This document shows, one piece after another, positions 1-10,024 of a stretch of 22,928 nucleotides of DNA. The notes beneath the pieces were generated by a model. It searched no databases, was not told the DNA's origin, and worked only from the letters and a program-made list of their open reading frames with translations. How positions within the stretch are numbered: position 1 is the first letter of the stretch; each line of letters opens with the position of its first letter. A program made the position numbers and the translations under genes. Location of the stretch: positions 1 to 22,928 of the forward strand of contig JBKPDY010000151.1 of assembly GCA_046728155.1 (NCBI GenBank), given 5' to 3'. The stretch comes from CAWDLX01 sp046728155 (GTDB taxonomy: Bacteria; Actinomycetota; Actinomycetes; Mycobacteriales; Micromonosporaceae).

Positions 1-47
1 CCACCCAGCCCGCAGAAATGGACGACTTCTCGGGAAGGTCAGGCGGC

Positions 48-854
48 ATGGATGTGCGATACGCGGTGGGATTACCCACCGTAGGCGAATTTGGTGATGT
101 CCGAACACTACTCGAGCTCGCGGTTGCGGCCGAGCGCCATGGCTGGGATGGCGTGCATCTGTGGGACCACCTGCTCTATCACGAGCCCGACTGGCCCGTG
201 GCCAGTCCCACCGTCGCCGCGGCGGCGATCGCCGCCGCGACCACCCGCCTGCGGATCATCCTCACCGTGGCCTTGCCCCGGCGGCAGGTCCAAGATGTCG
301 CGCAGGACACCGCCGCTATCGACGCACTCTCCGCAGGCCGGCTCACCGTCGTGGCCACCATCGGCTCTATGGACCGCGAGTACACCGAGTTCGGACTCGA
401 TCCCAATCTGCGTGCCCGCGGTCGTGCCCTCGACGAACGCCTCGCCCGGCTCACTCAGTTGTGGTCGTCCTGGCACGCGCTGCGCATCCCGATCTGGTGT
501 GGCGGCCGGTGGCCGCACCAGCCCGGCCTGCGCCGGGCGGCACGCTTCGACGGTGCCATGCCCACCTTCGACAACCAACGCGCCACGAACGTTCCGGTCG
601 AGGAGTTCACCGCAGCCACCTCCTTCATACGACAACACGCTTCCCGCACGATCGACATCGCCCTGGAGGGGACCACGACCGGATCGTCGGCAGCCGAGCG
701 GGTCGCTCCCTTCGCCGCCGCAGGAATGACGTGGTGGATCGAGGCGCTCGGCTGGTGGAGAGGCGGGACTCAGACCGCCGCCTCCCGCATCGCGGACGGC
801 CCGCCGGCAGAAACTGACTACCAGTCCGCTGCCGCCGATAGCAGCATTGCCTGA
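48..854 (+). CDS. LLM class flavin-dependent oxidoreductase
   Basis: A luciferase-like monooxygenase family protein of 268 aa, expected to use FMNH2 or reduced F420 in a TIM-barrel fold. Family signs are the N-terminal AAERHGWDGVHLWDHL block (about residues 27-42), the TTRLRIILTVALPRRQ barrel strand with its following substrate/cofactor loop, and the DALSAGRLTV segment before the conserved glycine region. I chose the ATG at 48 over the in-frame ATG at 18 because a GGAAGG-like ribosome binding site lies just upstream and homologues usually begin within a few residues of the first strand (MDVRYAVGLPT). It is shorter than typical LLM proteins (300-350 aa), so the C-terminal part is reduced. The substrate cannot be told from sequence. 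No operon partner is visible: the next gene runs the other way. Confidence 0.85.
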   Translation: MDVRYAVGLPTVGEFGDVRTLLELAVAAERHGWDGVHLWDHLLYHEPDWPVASPTVAAAAIAAATTRLRIILTVALPRRQVQDVAQDTAAIDALSAGRLTVVATIGSMDREYTEFGLDPNLRARGRALDERLARLTQLWSSWHALRIPIWCGGRWPHQPGLRRAARFDGAMPTFDNQRATNVPVEEFTAATSFIRQHASRTIDIALEGTTTGSSAAERVAPFAAAGMTWWIEALGWWRGGTQTAASRIADGPPAETDYQSAAADSSIA

Positions 855-1167
855 ATCAACCACCCGATCCACAGGTATTGACAGTTCCTCGGTGGCATAG
901 TAAGCGTGCCTGCTGGTCAGATCCGCACGACCCCCGAACAGCCGGTACGGCTCACGGCCTCCTCGGCGTGGCGTCCTGTCACGCGTTGCCTTGTGGGTTC
1001 GCGATCAACCCGCACAGCGCCACGACCAACTCCCCGCCGCCGCCAGCGTGCGCCGGTCTGGCAACGACTTCGCGTAGGGTCTTGGGCATGGCGGTGCCCG
1101 GAACGACCATGCGACGGTAGCGATCGCCGGCGGAACCCGGCTCCAGATCCGGCCCGGCGACCGCGGA
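855..1167. other. intergenic region between convergent genes
   Basis: This stretch separates the oxidoreductase from the convergent GH3 gene and has no recognisable gene. On the minus strand, a 43-codon ORF (979-1110, starting MVVPGTAMPKTL) lies in frame beyond the GH3 stop codon. It has no clear ribosome binding site and no recognisable family. An interrupted inverted repeat, GTGGGTT...AACCCGCAC (about 993-1015), could act as a terminator between the convergent genes. Confidence 0.4.
878..906 (+). promoter_or_regulatory. possible sigma-70-type promoter
   Basis: A perfect TTGACA (878-883) is followed after 17 bp by TAAGCG, a poor -10 match. No convincing plus-strand gene lies downstream, so this may be chance or belong to a lost gene. 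Confidence 0.2.
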
Positions 1168-3045
<1,878 letters not shown>

Positions 3046-3048
3046 GAT

Positions 3049-4128
3049 TCACCCCTGTCGAAGCGCGGGCATGGGAATCGGGATCTGGTATTGGGTCGCG
3101 CCCACCCCGACGCCACCCTCGCAGGTGTTCGGCGGTGTTGTGGTCACACCCCGGGTGGACGGCCGCTCCGCCGCCCAGAACATGTATCCGAGCATCCCGG
3201 ACGTGGTACCGGCGCCGTTGGGAGCGACGGTCTGCACGTACGACCCGGTGAAGTTCTGCAACGAGTTGGCGAAGTTGTTGCATTCCGGCCGGACCTTGTT
3301 GCCCTCGGCGATGAACAGGCTGCCGGTGAACTTGGCCGGGGCGAGTGGCGGGATGGGAGGCGAGTACTGCGGCTTGCCGTCCACGTGCTCCTGCCAGTTG
3401 GCCTCGGCGCCACTCACCGATGGCTGCCGCGAGGGCACCATGGCGTTGGCGTAGTCCAGCACCGGCGAGCTCGTGCGCAACCAGTCCGCGGTCGCCTTAC
3501 GATCGATGTCGATCAGCCAGCGGTCGCCCGCCGCCACGTCGATGGTCAGTCGGGCCGCGAGATTGGCTCCGCTCGCGTCATAGGGCAGTTGCGAGCGGTA
3601 CGCATTGATGAACGCTTGCAGGCCGGTCAGGTTCGCCCCGGAGTTCTCCTCGTAGTCGATCTCAATGCCGACGCCGAGCTGGTTGGCCAGGGCGGCCGCG
3701 TTGAGCCCGAGCTGGGTCGCGTTGCTGGCGAGCGCCGAGTTCCAGTCGTCGACGTAGGTAATCCCACCGATGGAGAGCATCACCCGGATGCCGTGGCTGG
3801 TGAAGTAGCTGACGACCGTGGACGTCATGCCGCGCGGCACGCCGTTGACGGTCTGCGTGTCGTTGGTGCGGTTGAGCAGCCGCAGCGGGTTGACGAAGCT
3901 GAGGATGACCAGGTTCACCGAGGGACGGCCGTCCCCGCGGTCGATGAGCCAGTGGTTGGCGAAGTCGAAGTTGGTCATGTCGCGGACGCTGCCCCACAGG
4001 CATGCGTCGTTGGAGCAGTGCCAGGCTCCGAATATCTGGATCGGGGTCGGGGCGGCCGCGCGGGCCGGCGTTGCCGCCAGCAGCGGGCCGAGCAGGACGA
4101 GGACGATGACGGCAGCGAGGCGACGCAT
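3049..4128 (-). CDS. secreted GH18 (chitinase-like) glycoside hydrolase
   Basis: A 359-aa exported protein with a clear signal peptide (MRRLAAVIVLVLLG, cleaved near residue 25 after ARA). GH18 signs are the VMLSIGG strand (SxGG, 116-122) and GVGIEIDYEEN (152-162), which fits the family DxxDxDxE motif with Glu160 as catalytic acid and Asp158 beside it. The first Asp of the motif is Val and the second is Glu, an unusual variant. LDYANAMV (224-231) and GMLGYMFWAAE (311-321) fit later barrel strands, the second with the active-site Trp. The start has a good GGGAGG ribosome binding site 4 bases upstream. It is first in an operon with the GH3 gene. It could be a chitinase, an endo-beta-N-acetylglucosaminidase or a binding-only relative. 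Confidence 0.85.
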   Translation of the reverse strand: MRRLAAVIVLVLLGPLLAATPARAAAPTPIQIFGAWHCSNDACLWGSVRDMTNFDFANHWLIDRGDGRPSVNLVILSFVNPLRLLNRTNDTQTVNGVPRGMTSTVVSYFTSHGIRVMLSIGGITYVDDWNSALASNATQLGLNAAALANQLGVGIEIDYEENSGANLTGLQAFINAYRSQLPYDASGANLAARLTIDVAAGDRWLIDIDRKATADWLRTSSPVLDYANAMVPSRQPSVSGAEANWQEHVDGKPQYSPPIPPLAPAKFTGSLFIAEGNKVRPECNNFANSLQNFTGSYVQTVAPNGAGTTSGMLGYMFWAAERPSTRGVTTTPPNTCEGGVGVGATQYQIPIPMPALRQG

Positions 4129-4288
4129 GGTGCCTCCCGGGGCGAGACGTGGCCGAGGTAAATAGGAAAGAACCTGGCCTAATTCTCGAAGGCTGATGGG
4201 TGGCGGTCAAGAGGCGTCCTGCGGTCTCGCCGCCCTCTCCCGGGCCTCCCCCGCCCTCCCCGTGACCTCGCCCCGCCTGCCCCGTTGA
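4129..4288. other. upstream region of the GH18-GH3 operon, pyrimidine-rich stretch
   Basis: This should hold the operon promoter. On the minus strand there are AT-richer bases (CCTATTTACC near 4160) and a loose TAGGAAAG...CCTAA dyad (about 4162-4182), faintly like sites used for secreted hydrolases in actinomycetes. The plus strand from about 4218 to 4280 is almost all C/T with scattered G, without a recognisable gene. Confidence 0.3.
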
Positions 4289-4552
4289 TCATGGTGCTAC
4301 GGCACACCATGTAAGGCGTGTCGCGTCCTGCAGCAGTCCGCGGCCCAGGTTCGCGATGGTCGAGTTGAACCGCAGCACACCGCCCAAGGCCGCTGCTGGG
4401 TAGGCGGCCGTCTCGCGTGGCCTCGGCTGCGCCGGCGGAGGAAATAGACCGCCCGCCGCCACCGAGGTCATGCCCACCATGATGAACGCCGCAATCGCAC
4501 CGATGAGCCCGAGCCGGAGAAGAAGATCACCGGCCGGGCTGAGGATGGTTGC
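4289..4552 (-). pseudogene. small membrane-protein fragment
   Basis: The minus-strand frame is open from a TGA near 4555 to the stop at 4289. It encodes one good transmembrane helix (LLLRLGLIGAIAAFIMVGM) followed by a soluble tail of about 55 residues. No usable start is found before the internal ATG at 4480, which lies inside the helix, so the 5' part looks missing. The break falls at a TGTCAGT string (4554-4560) of the kind found at some IS termini, next to the IS21 fragment. Not matched to a family. Confidence 0.35.
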
Positions 4553-4753
4553 CTGTCAGTACGCTCTGCGGCATCGACGCCCACGCGAACGTTGCCACTG
4601 CGGCATGCAGCGCCGGCCAGATGTCGTTGTGGCCCGGCACCGGGTCGTAGGTGAGCACCTGCGGCGCCTCGACGAGCTCTTGAAGGCCGGTGTCGGATCA
4701 CCTCACAGCGCCGCGCCGGGTCGCGGAAGGGTCAACCCAGTCCCGCCGCACCC

Positions 4754-5014
4754 GTGGTGGCCGCCCGGGCGACCACGACGACGAGCACGACGGCCGGGCC
4801 GACGCAGGAGAAGACCCTGTCCGAGATCGCCTACCTGACCCGGGCGTTGAAGGCCCCCACCCTGCGCAACAGCGTGACCCGCCTGGCCGACCGGGCCCGG
4901 GCCGAGAACTGGACCTACGAGCAGTATCTGGCCGCCTGCCTGCAACGCGAAGTCTCTGCCCGCGACTCCCATGGCGGGAAGCACACATCCGCCGCGAGGT
5001 TCCCGGCCCGCAAA
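4754..5014 (+). pseudogene. istB: IS21-family istB (transposition helper ATPase) fragment
   Basis: IstB is the AAA+ ATPase that works with the IstA transposase in IS21-family elements. The frame from GTG 4754 reads a low-complexity Thr-rich start, then LSEIAYLTRALKAP (22-35), LADRARAENWTYEQYLAACL (44-63) and REVSARDSHGG through ARFPARK (65-87), which match the N-terminal DNA-binding segment of IstB closely. Homology stops at about 5014. The Walker A and B regions, roughly two thirds of a normal 250-270 aa protein, are gone. No istA is recognisable in the 200 bp upstream. This is a dead remnant. Confidence 0.75.
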
Positions 5015-5211
5015 GATTGCGCAGTCGCAGTCCTCGCTCGGCCAGTATTCACTTTTGCATCGCTCGCAGTACAAGCCGTACTCCCGGATGTTCCTAATCC
5101 ACTCCTCCGGCACGAATTAATACTCGAGGCGCTCCATGCGCTTCGGTAGGTCGGGCACATGCACTCCGACTCGTTGTCGTATTCGACATGGCAATCGCGG
5201 CAGATCTTCAT
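5015..5211 (-). pseudogene. small Cys-motif ORF with tandem CxxC-x9-CxC units, frameshifted
   Basis: From ATG 5211, preceded by the strong ribosome binding site AAAGGACGG, the frame reads MKICRDCHVEYDNESECMC, a C-x2-C-x9-C-x-C motif. A second copy, YCERCKSEYWPSEDCDC, with identical Cys spacing lies downstream (about 5018-5070) in another frame. Between them the second frame reads DLPKRMERLEY then a TAA, so one base appears lost after the first motif and a stop also separates the halves. Both motifs look like a four-Cys zinc-binding site. The ORF ends where the istB fragment begins, so the element probably interrupted it. No family recognised. It could instead be two tiny ORFs. Confidence 0.45.
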
Positions 5212-5292
5212 ATCCGTCCTTTACAGCTATAAACAGCAACTCATGGCCGATTATGTCCAGACCTGCAGCCTGTGTGGCGGCCCAACCTTTGT

Positions 5293-5331
5293 GACACCGG
5301 CCCGGCCCCGGATGGGTGCCGGGCCGGTGTC
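5293..5331. terminator. strong GC-rich hairpin terminator
   Basis: A perfect 13-bp stem, GACACCGGCCCGG (5293-5305) with CCGGGCCGGTGTC (5319-5331), around a 13-nt loop. It lies just after the stop codon of the DUF2637 pseudogene (minus strand, ending at 5366). There is no U-run on the minus side and only GTTTCC on the plus side, as is usual for actinobacterial terminators. Confidence 0.65.
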
Positions 5332-5365
5332 GTTTCCGGCGACGCACAGACTCCTGCGGCAGGCG

Positions 5366-6255
5366 CTATCGTCGACCACGCCGTGCACTGCCTGCTTCGC
5401 GTTTGATCTCGTACACATACGACCGGTCGACGCTCACCCCGCGTTCGCCCAGCAGCTTGAGTGCTGCCTTGACATCGCCGCGAGTCTGGACCAAGGCCTC
5501 CAGCACCAAGTCTCGCTTCGACGGGGTCTGCGGCTCAGGCGGCAGCAGCGGCGCAGGCGTGACCTCACGGATCCGCGCCCGCAGCTGGCGCATCAGCAGG
5601 CGCAACTCAGTCAGGCCGAGCTCGGTGCCCAGCATGTACAGCGCCGCGCGATTCCCGGCAGCGCCCAGGCGGGGGCGACCTTACGGCCAGTCGAGTCCTG
5701 GATGTTCAGGCAGATGCTCAGCGTCGCTGTAGCGGCGACGAGCGCGCCGGCGTACCAGGTCCGGCCGCCGACCTTGTCGGTGATGGCATGACGCATGACG
5801 ACGGCGGATCCCATCACCATGAAGTCGTCTACGATCGTCGGGAAGACGAACAGCAGGGTGGGTGGCGCGATGTGACCGTTGGTTGCAGCCACGTGCGTCA
5901 GATGCGATCACGACAGCATGCCCGCTCCCACGGTCAAGAGGATGACGCCGCCAAACACCATCGCCTGGATGGCGACAAGGAATCGCCGTTCAACGGCCCG
6001 GAGTCAAGCACCCTCCATATGTGCGACGTCGACAGGTGCGGCCGGTGGCCTACGTGGTGGCGAAGAGGACGCCGGCGGGGCGCTCGGCGCGGCAGGTGCG
6101 CGACTCCCCCGGCGCCCATTGCCGCTGGAGCGCGGCCCCGGCGGTGCTCACGGAATGCTCACGGAGCCGCCGGTGAGCCTTGGCTCGACCTGGTCCAGAC
6201 CGGTCGGGGCGGACGTGCTCTGAGCTGCAGAAACGGCAGACGTGACATCACTCAT
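5366..6255 (-). pseudogene. DUF2637 membrane protein, decayed
   Basis: Pieces of one DUF2637-type protein appear in order on the minus strand. A transmembrane piece (FLVAIQAMVFGGVILLTV, frame open 6003-5911) is cut by an in-frame TGA (5910-5908). The same frame goes on with PTLLFVFPTIVDDFMVMGSA, the characteristic helix-VDxxMVxGS pattern, and TWYAGALVAATATLSICLNI. After a shift near 5640-5646 a second frame continues with ALYMLGTELGLTELRLLMRQ and ends in a helix-turn-helix-like tail (GDVKAALKLLGERGVSVD) at 5366. A 35-codon ORF from ATG 6255 (MSDVTSAVSAAQS..., ending 6148) may be the original N-terminus. DUF2637 proteins are common near actinobacterial conjugative elements, so this may mark a lost one. 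Confidence 0.6.
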
Positions 6256-6469
6256 CACCGTCCGGCACGTCGTCAGACGCGCTCTTAATCCGCTGGTGCG
6301 GGGCGATCCTCGTCGGCACGACTTCAGCGGTGGTCCCCGCAGCCGTTATGTCCCGTACATCGCGCCGATAAGACTTCGCACAAGGCACAGGTCCTTGCCG
6401 CCGACGATGCAATCTCAGCTGCCGATCGGTGGTGTCGACTGCCCGCTCCGGAGCAGTCCTCGAACCCAA
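6248..6469 (-). CDS. small hypothetical ORF upstream of the DUF2637 relic
   Basis: A 73-aa minus-strand frame, arginine-rich, with an acidic C-terminus (SASDDVPDGDE). Its stop overlaps the ATG at 6255 by a few bases, an arrangement typical of translational coupling and the only reason to list it. No family recognised. It may be the tail of a lost upstream gene or chance. The rest of 6256-6525 holds nothing else recognisable. Confidence 0.2.
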   Translation of the reverse strand: MGSRTAPERAVDTTDRQLRLHRRRQGPVPCAKSYRRDVRDITAAGTTAEVVPTRIAPHQRIKSASDDVPDGDE

Positions 6470-6525
6470 CGCCGATCGGCCCTTATGCGTCGCACTTGGA
6501 GATCGGCGATACGAGGGTGGTCGAC

Positions 6526-7128
6526 CTAGTCGTCGGTCAACCGCTCGTAGGCGATGTGGACAGCGTTGCTCGACGGGCGGACATCTCGCTGGCGATACCG
6601 CTGGCGCGTACCCGCGCGAAACAGTGGCGTGCCGCCGCCGACCACCATCGGCGCGAGGTGCACACGGAACTCGTCGACGATGCCCCTCTCAAGTGCCTGT
6701 CCGATGACGTCGCCGCCGCCCATTATCACGACATCGCCATCCGTCGCGGCGGCCTGAGCCTGATCGATCGCAGTCTCCAGATCGGGCACGAACGTGAATC
6801 GCATACCCAGCTCCCGCTCCAGGCGGACGTCCTGCGGCGGGGAGTGGGTGACCACGAAGAAGGGAGGCGTCCCGACTTGTTGTGCGCCATAGCCCATGTC
6901 ATTCGACCAGCCGTGGGGACCGTCGACGGTATCGAACAGCCTTCGACCCATCACGACTGCGCCACTGGCCGCCGTCGCTCCTTCGAGGATCTCGGTGTCG
7001 ACCGGGTCCTGCTCGCTGACCCACGCGTGGAGCTCGGGGGCATCTCCAAGCCCGTGTTCAAGGTCGGCGCCAGGCCCCGTCACGTAACCGTCGAGCGACA
7101 TGGTGATGTCGGCGATGACCTTCGGCAT
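6526..7128 (-). CDS. dihydrofolate reductase family protein (RibD C-terminal-like)
   Basis: A 200-aa soluble reductase of the RibD C-terminal/DHFR fold, expected to use NADPH. Hallmarks are the N-terminal strand MPKVIADITMSLDGYVTGPG (1-20), the cofactor segment AVVMGRRLFDTVDGPHGW (57-74), VTHSPP (94-99), the glycine-rich VVIMGGGDVIGQAL (132-145) and the C-terminal DEFRVHLAPMVVGGGTPLF (151-169). The length fits the stand-alone yyaP/yjjX-like members rather than true folate-pathway DHFR, and the substrate is unknown. Its AGAGGAG ribosome binding site lies 6 bp before the ATG. It is divergent from the truncated substrate-binding protein gene. The opposite strand stays open throughout, a GC-bias shadow. 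Confidence 0.9.
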   Translation of the reverse strand: MPKVIADITMSLDGYVTGPGADLEHGLGDAPELHAWVSEQDPVDTEILEGATAASGAVVMGRRLFDTVDGPHGWSNDMGYGAQQVGTPPFFVVTHSPPQDVRLERELGMRFTFVPDLETAIDQAQAAATDGDVVIMGGGDVIGQALERGIVDEFRVHLAPMVVGGGTPLFRAGTRQRYRQRDVRPSSNAVHIAYERLTDD

Positions 7129-7218
7129 GGCTCACTCCTCTCGGCAGTTCGCTCGACTCTACGACTGCGAGTCCGTCACCGACCTATCGCCGCCGACCGA
7201 CGTACCGACGAGCAGCGT

Positions 7219-8742
7219 GTCAACATCCAGCAGGTCGTCGGCACGCTGCTCACCCGCAGCCTCACGACCTACAAGGAGGAACCGCAGGCTGACGGGACGG
7301 TCAAGATGACCGTCGTCGGTGACATGGCGACCGACACCGGCACCGACGTCAACAAGGACTGCAAGGTCTGGAAGTACACCCTCAAGGACGGTCTGAAGTA
7401 CGAGGACGGCAGCCCCGTCACCGCGGCCGACGTTGCGTACGGCATCGCCCGCTCCTTCAGCGACCAGCTGACCGAGGGTCCGCACTACATCCAGAACTGG
7501 CTGGTCGGCACCCGCTCGACCAGTGCCGACTACTACAACAAGGACTACAAGGGCCCCTACAACGGCGGCGCCAATCTTCCCCCGGGCCTCACCGTCGACG
7601 GCAGCTCGCTCACGTTCACCTTCCCCAAGGCGCAGTGCGAGATGCCGTTCGCGGCCGCCCTACCGATGACCGCGGCCGTGCCGAAGATCAGAGACACGAT
7701 GCTGGACTATGACCAGCACCCGATCTCCGATGGCCCGTACATGATCAGCGAGTACACCAAAGACACCTCGATGACGCTGGTCCGCAACCCGAACTGGGAC
7801 CCGAACACGGACGCGGTGCACAACGCGTACCCCGACACGATCAAGTTCGCACTGAACGTTGACAGCGACGCGATCAACCAGCGCCTCATCGCCGACCAGG
7901 GCGACGACCAGACCGCCATCACGTGGGTCAACGTCACGCCCGGGGCCGCCGCGCAGGTCACCGGTGCGGTCGCCCAGCGGGTGATCGACGGCGCGACCCA
8001 GTTCGCCGACTACATCAACATCAACAACCAGCGCGTGACCGACGTCAACGTCCGCAAGGCCCTCAACACGGCTCTGGACAAAGAGGCCGTGCTCAAGTCC
8101 ATCGGCGGCAACCTGGCCGGCACCGTCCTCAACACGATCGAGTCGCCGACCACCGCCGGATGGCAGAACTACAACATCTTCGGCGTCGGCCCGTCGGGTG
8201 ATTCGACCAAGGCTAGGCAGATGCTCAACGGTCAGAAACCCAGCCTGGTGTACTGCTACGCGGACACGATACGTCGGCACAACATGGCCGTCGCGGTGCA
8301 GGCCAGCCTGCAGAAGGCCGGCTTCAAGATCACACTGAAGCCGATCCAGGCCGCGGTACCCTACTACAGCATCCTCGGCAAGAAAGACATCACATGCGAC
8401 CTGTACCGCAGTGGCTGGGGCTCAGACTGGCCGTCCGGTTCGACGATCATCCCGCCGCTGCTGGATGGCCGCTCGATCCAGCCGTCCGGTAACCTGAACT
8501 ACTCCTATTACAACAGCACTGTGACGAACGCTGAGATCGATCGTATCTCCGCCGAGACCGATGCTACTCAGGCGGCGAAGGTCTGGGCCGCGCTCGACAA
8601 GAAGATCATGGAGACGGATGCACCGCTGATCCCGACCTTCAGCCACCGTAACTACACGCTGATCGGGTCGAAGGTCGGCGGGGCGTTCCTGTCCGCCGCC
8701 TACAGCGCGACCAGCCTCAACACCATCTACGTCAAGGCCTGA
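7219..8742 (+). pseudogene. family 5 extracellular peptide-binding protein (ABC importer), N-terminus missing
   Basis: About 507 codons of a family 5 substrate-binding protein (SBP_bac_5: oligopeptide, nickel or similar importers). Recognisable are ATDTGTD...WKYTLKDGLKYEDGSPVTAADVAYGIARS (family signature near the N-terminal lobe), ISDGPYMISEYTKDTSMTLVRNPNW, the hinge region NQRVTDVNVRKALNTALDKE, and the late SYYNSTVTNAEIDRI and TDAPLIPTFS blocks. Full-length proteins have a signal peptide and lipobox plus about 60-80 more residues. Here homology starts abruptly at about 7219 and the frame instead runs into DNA antisense to the reductase gene. No permease or ATPase gene follows. It ends at a strong hairpin. 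Without an export signal it cannot act as a binding protein, unless the assembly is wrong at the junction. Confidence 0.8.
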
Positions 8743-8756
8743 CTCGGTCGCCGTCG

Positions 8757-8801
8757 GGCTGGATCTGTGGGTTCGCCATCCCCCGAACCGCGGGTCCAGC
8801 C
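8757..8801 (+). terminator. hairpin terminator after the binding-protein gene
   Basis: GGCTGGA (8757-8763) pairs with TCCAGCC (8795-8801), and GGTTCG (8770-8775) pairs with CGAACC (8784-8789) inside it. It starts 15 bp after the stop codon. No U-tract. Confidence 0.6.
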
Positions 8802-9202
8802 GATACGGGTCGGTCGTCGAGGCCCGGCGGCAGCGTGACGGAACGCGGCATGGTTATTCCAACCAGGTCGATCCAACCCGACGATAGCCGCGCAGATCAA
8901 CGTTGATCCGCGTCTCGATGCCCGTTGAGGATTCCGGTGTGGATCCCGCCCTCGTCCGGCCCGTCGCTGTGGCCTGCGTGGATGGAGATTGGATTGTTCG
9001 AGACGAACTCGGCCGCGGTGCGGCCCGAAGCCGGTGTGCTCGCTCCGCTGGGTGGAGGCGCATTGTCCGGTGCGACGTGGGCGGCACGGTAGTCGCCGAT
9101 GAAGGTGACCAGGTGCGGATGCAGGTCCACCAACGACCACGAACAACGCGAGCGTTTCGGCTGGCCAGAGAACTCGCGGCCGACGTTGGTCCTGATCAGA
9201 TT
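8802..9202. other. gene-free stretch
   Basis: No gene is recognisable on either strand. A 156-codon minus-strand frame (8897-9367) crosses it, but only its first part (the iminopeptidase relic) resembles a known protein. The remainder, including NNPISIHAGHSDGPDEGG, is not identifiable. The 102-codon plus-strand frame (8903-9211) has no family match or ribosome binding site. Confidence 0.4.
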
Positions 9203-9368
9203 GATGCCTAACCGTCGCTGCAGTTCCATATCCGCCAGCAGGTGCAGTCTCGTGTCGAAGCTCATGTCCGTCGCCGGATCACCCGCACGAGGAGTGCTTC
9301 GCCCGCAGCCCCGCTTCGAATAGCACGACGCGGTAGCGCCGCGGATCGAACGCCTTCGCTGTACCACC
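9203..9368 (-). pseudogene. proline iminopeptidase (alpha/beta hydrolase) remnant
   Basis: About 55 residues of a prolyl aminopeptidase survive in two frames. The first reads AFDPRRYRVVLFE (9368 to about 9315). The second reads RGCGRSTPRAGDPATDMSF then HLLADMELQRRLGI (about 9313-9203). These match the family pattern FDPxRYRVVLFDQRGCGRSTPHA...DPATDM...TTxHLVADxExLRxxLGI, which contains the oxyanion-side DQRGCGRS motif. A frameshift lies at DQ/RG, and neither the N-terminal HGGPG nor the nucleophile GGSWGS region is present. A dead fragment. Confidence 0.65.
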
Positions 9369-9480
9369 CCGCAACGATTGGTTCCGTGGTGGGTTCGTCC
9401 CGGTAGGTGTGGGCCACCGGCGCCCAGCCGTGCAGAGGTCGCCGTGGCCGACGGTGGTTCGCGACCGGTTCAACACGCGC

Positions 9481-10017
9481 TCATGAGACAGGGGACGCGT
9501 CCCGCCAGGCGCGCTCGGCGAAGCTGAACAGCCGCTGCGGGGTCACCCGCAGCCAGGCCGTTGCCCAGCCCAGGCTGCCGCCGCGGTTGCGCAGCTCGGT
9601 GATGCTCCGGACGTCGTCCGGAACGGTCGTGAGCACCTCGGCGGGACCCTCGGTGAGCACCGCGGCGTGCGTGTCGTGCTCGCCCTCGATGATGGACAGC
9701 GCGAGCCATGGATGGGCCCGGACGTTGCGGAGCCGGGCCGCTGCGCCGAGCGTGGGCAGCCAGAACGCCTCCGCGTATATGGAGAACAGCGTCGGTGCGG
9801 CGTGCGCGCGACCGTCGGGCCGGGTAGAGGACGCAAGTGCGTATGTCCGGCGGGCAAGGTACTCGGCCAGCTGGGGTCCAGTCATCCGCCGCTCCGGCGG
9901 GTACGCCTCGCGCATCGCCAGACCGGCCCGACCGAACGACGCCTCCTGTAGCCGGTCTAGCCACGCCGCCAAGGCCCCATCGCCCGCACTCGCAACAGGA
10001 ACGTCCTCGTGCGCCAC
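9481..10017 (-). CDS. pyridoxamine 5'-phosphate oxidase family (FMN-binding split-barrel) protein
   Basis: A PPOx-like flavin or F420-binding protein. The core is YLARRTYALASSTRPDGRAHAAPTLFSI, the usual first strands with the DGRxHxxP cofactor loop, followed by RLRNVRAHPWLALSII (the NLRxxPxVAL segment) and AAVLTEGPAEVL. The longest frame starts at ATG 10086, but a promoter-like pair on this strand (TTGACT 10052-10047, 16 bp, TAGCTT 10030-10025) puts the transcript start at about 10018, on the in-frame GTG at 10017. I therefore prefer a leaderless start there (178 aa). A later ATG (9915) is also possible. Substrate unknown. Divergent from the DUF1801 gene. Confidence 0.78.
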   Translation of the reverse strand: MAHEDVPVASAGDGALAAWLDRLQEASFGRAGLAMREAYPPERRMTGPQLAEYLARRTYALASSTRPDGRAHAAPTLFSIYAEAFWLPTLGAAARLRNVRAHPWLALSIIEGEHDTHAAVLTEGPAEVLTTVPDDVRSITELRNRGGSLGWATAWLRVTPQRLFSFAERAWRDASPVS

Positions 10018-10024
10018 CGCACCA

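Noticed and set aside
5243..5791. Plus-strand frame with a CSLC motif (MADYVQTCSLCGG)
   Set aside because: It runs through the terminator hairpin and antisense to the DUF2637 relic. Only one CxxC and no ribosome binding site.
6496..7218. N-terminal 240 codons of the long plus-strand frame joined to the binding protein
   Set aside because: It is exactly antisense to the well-supported reductase gene (6526-7128) and has no family resemblance. It is a shadow.
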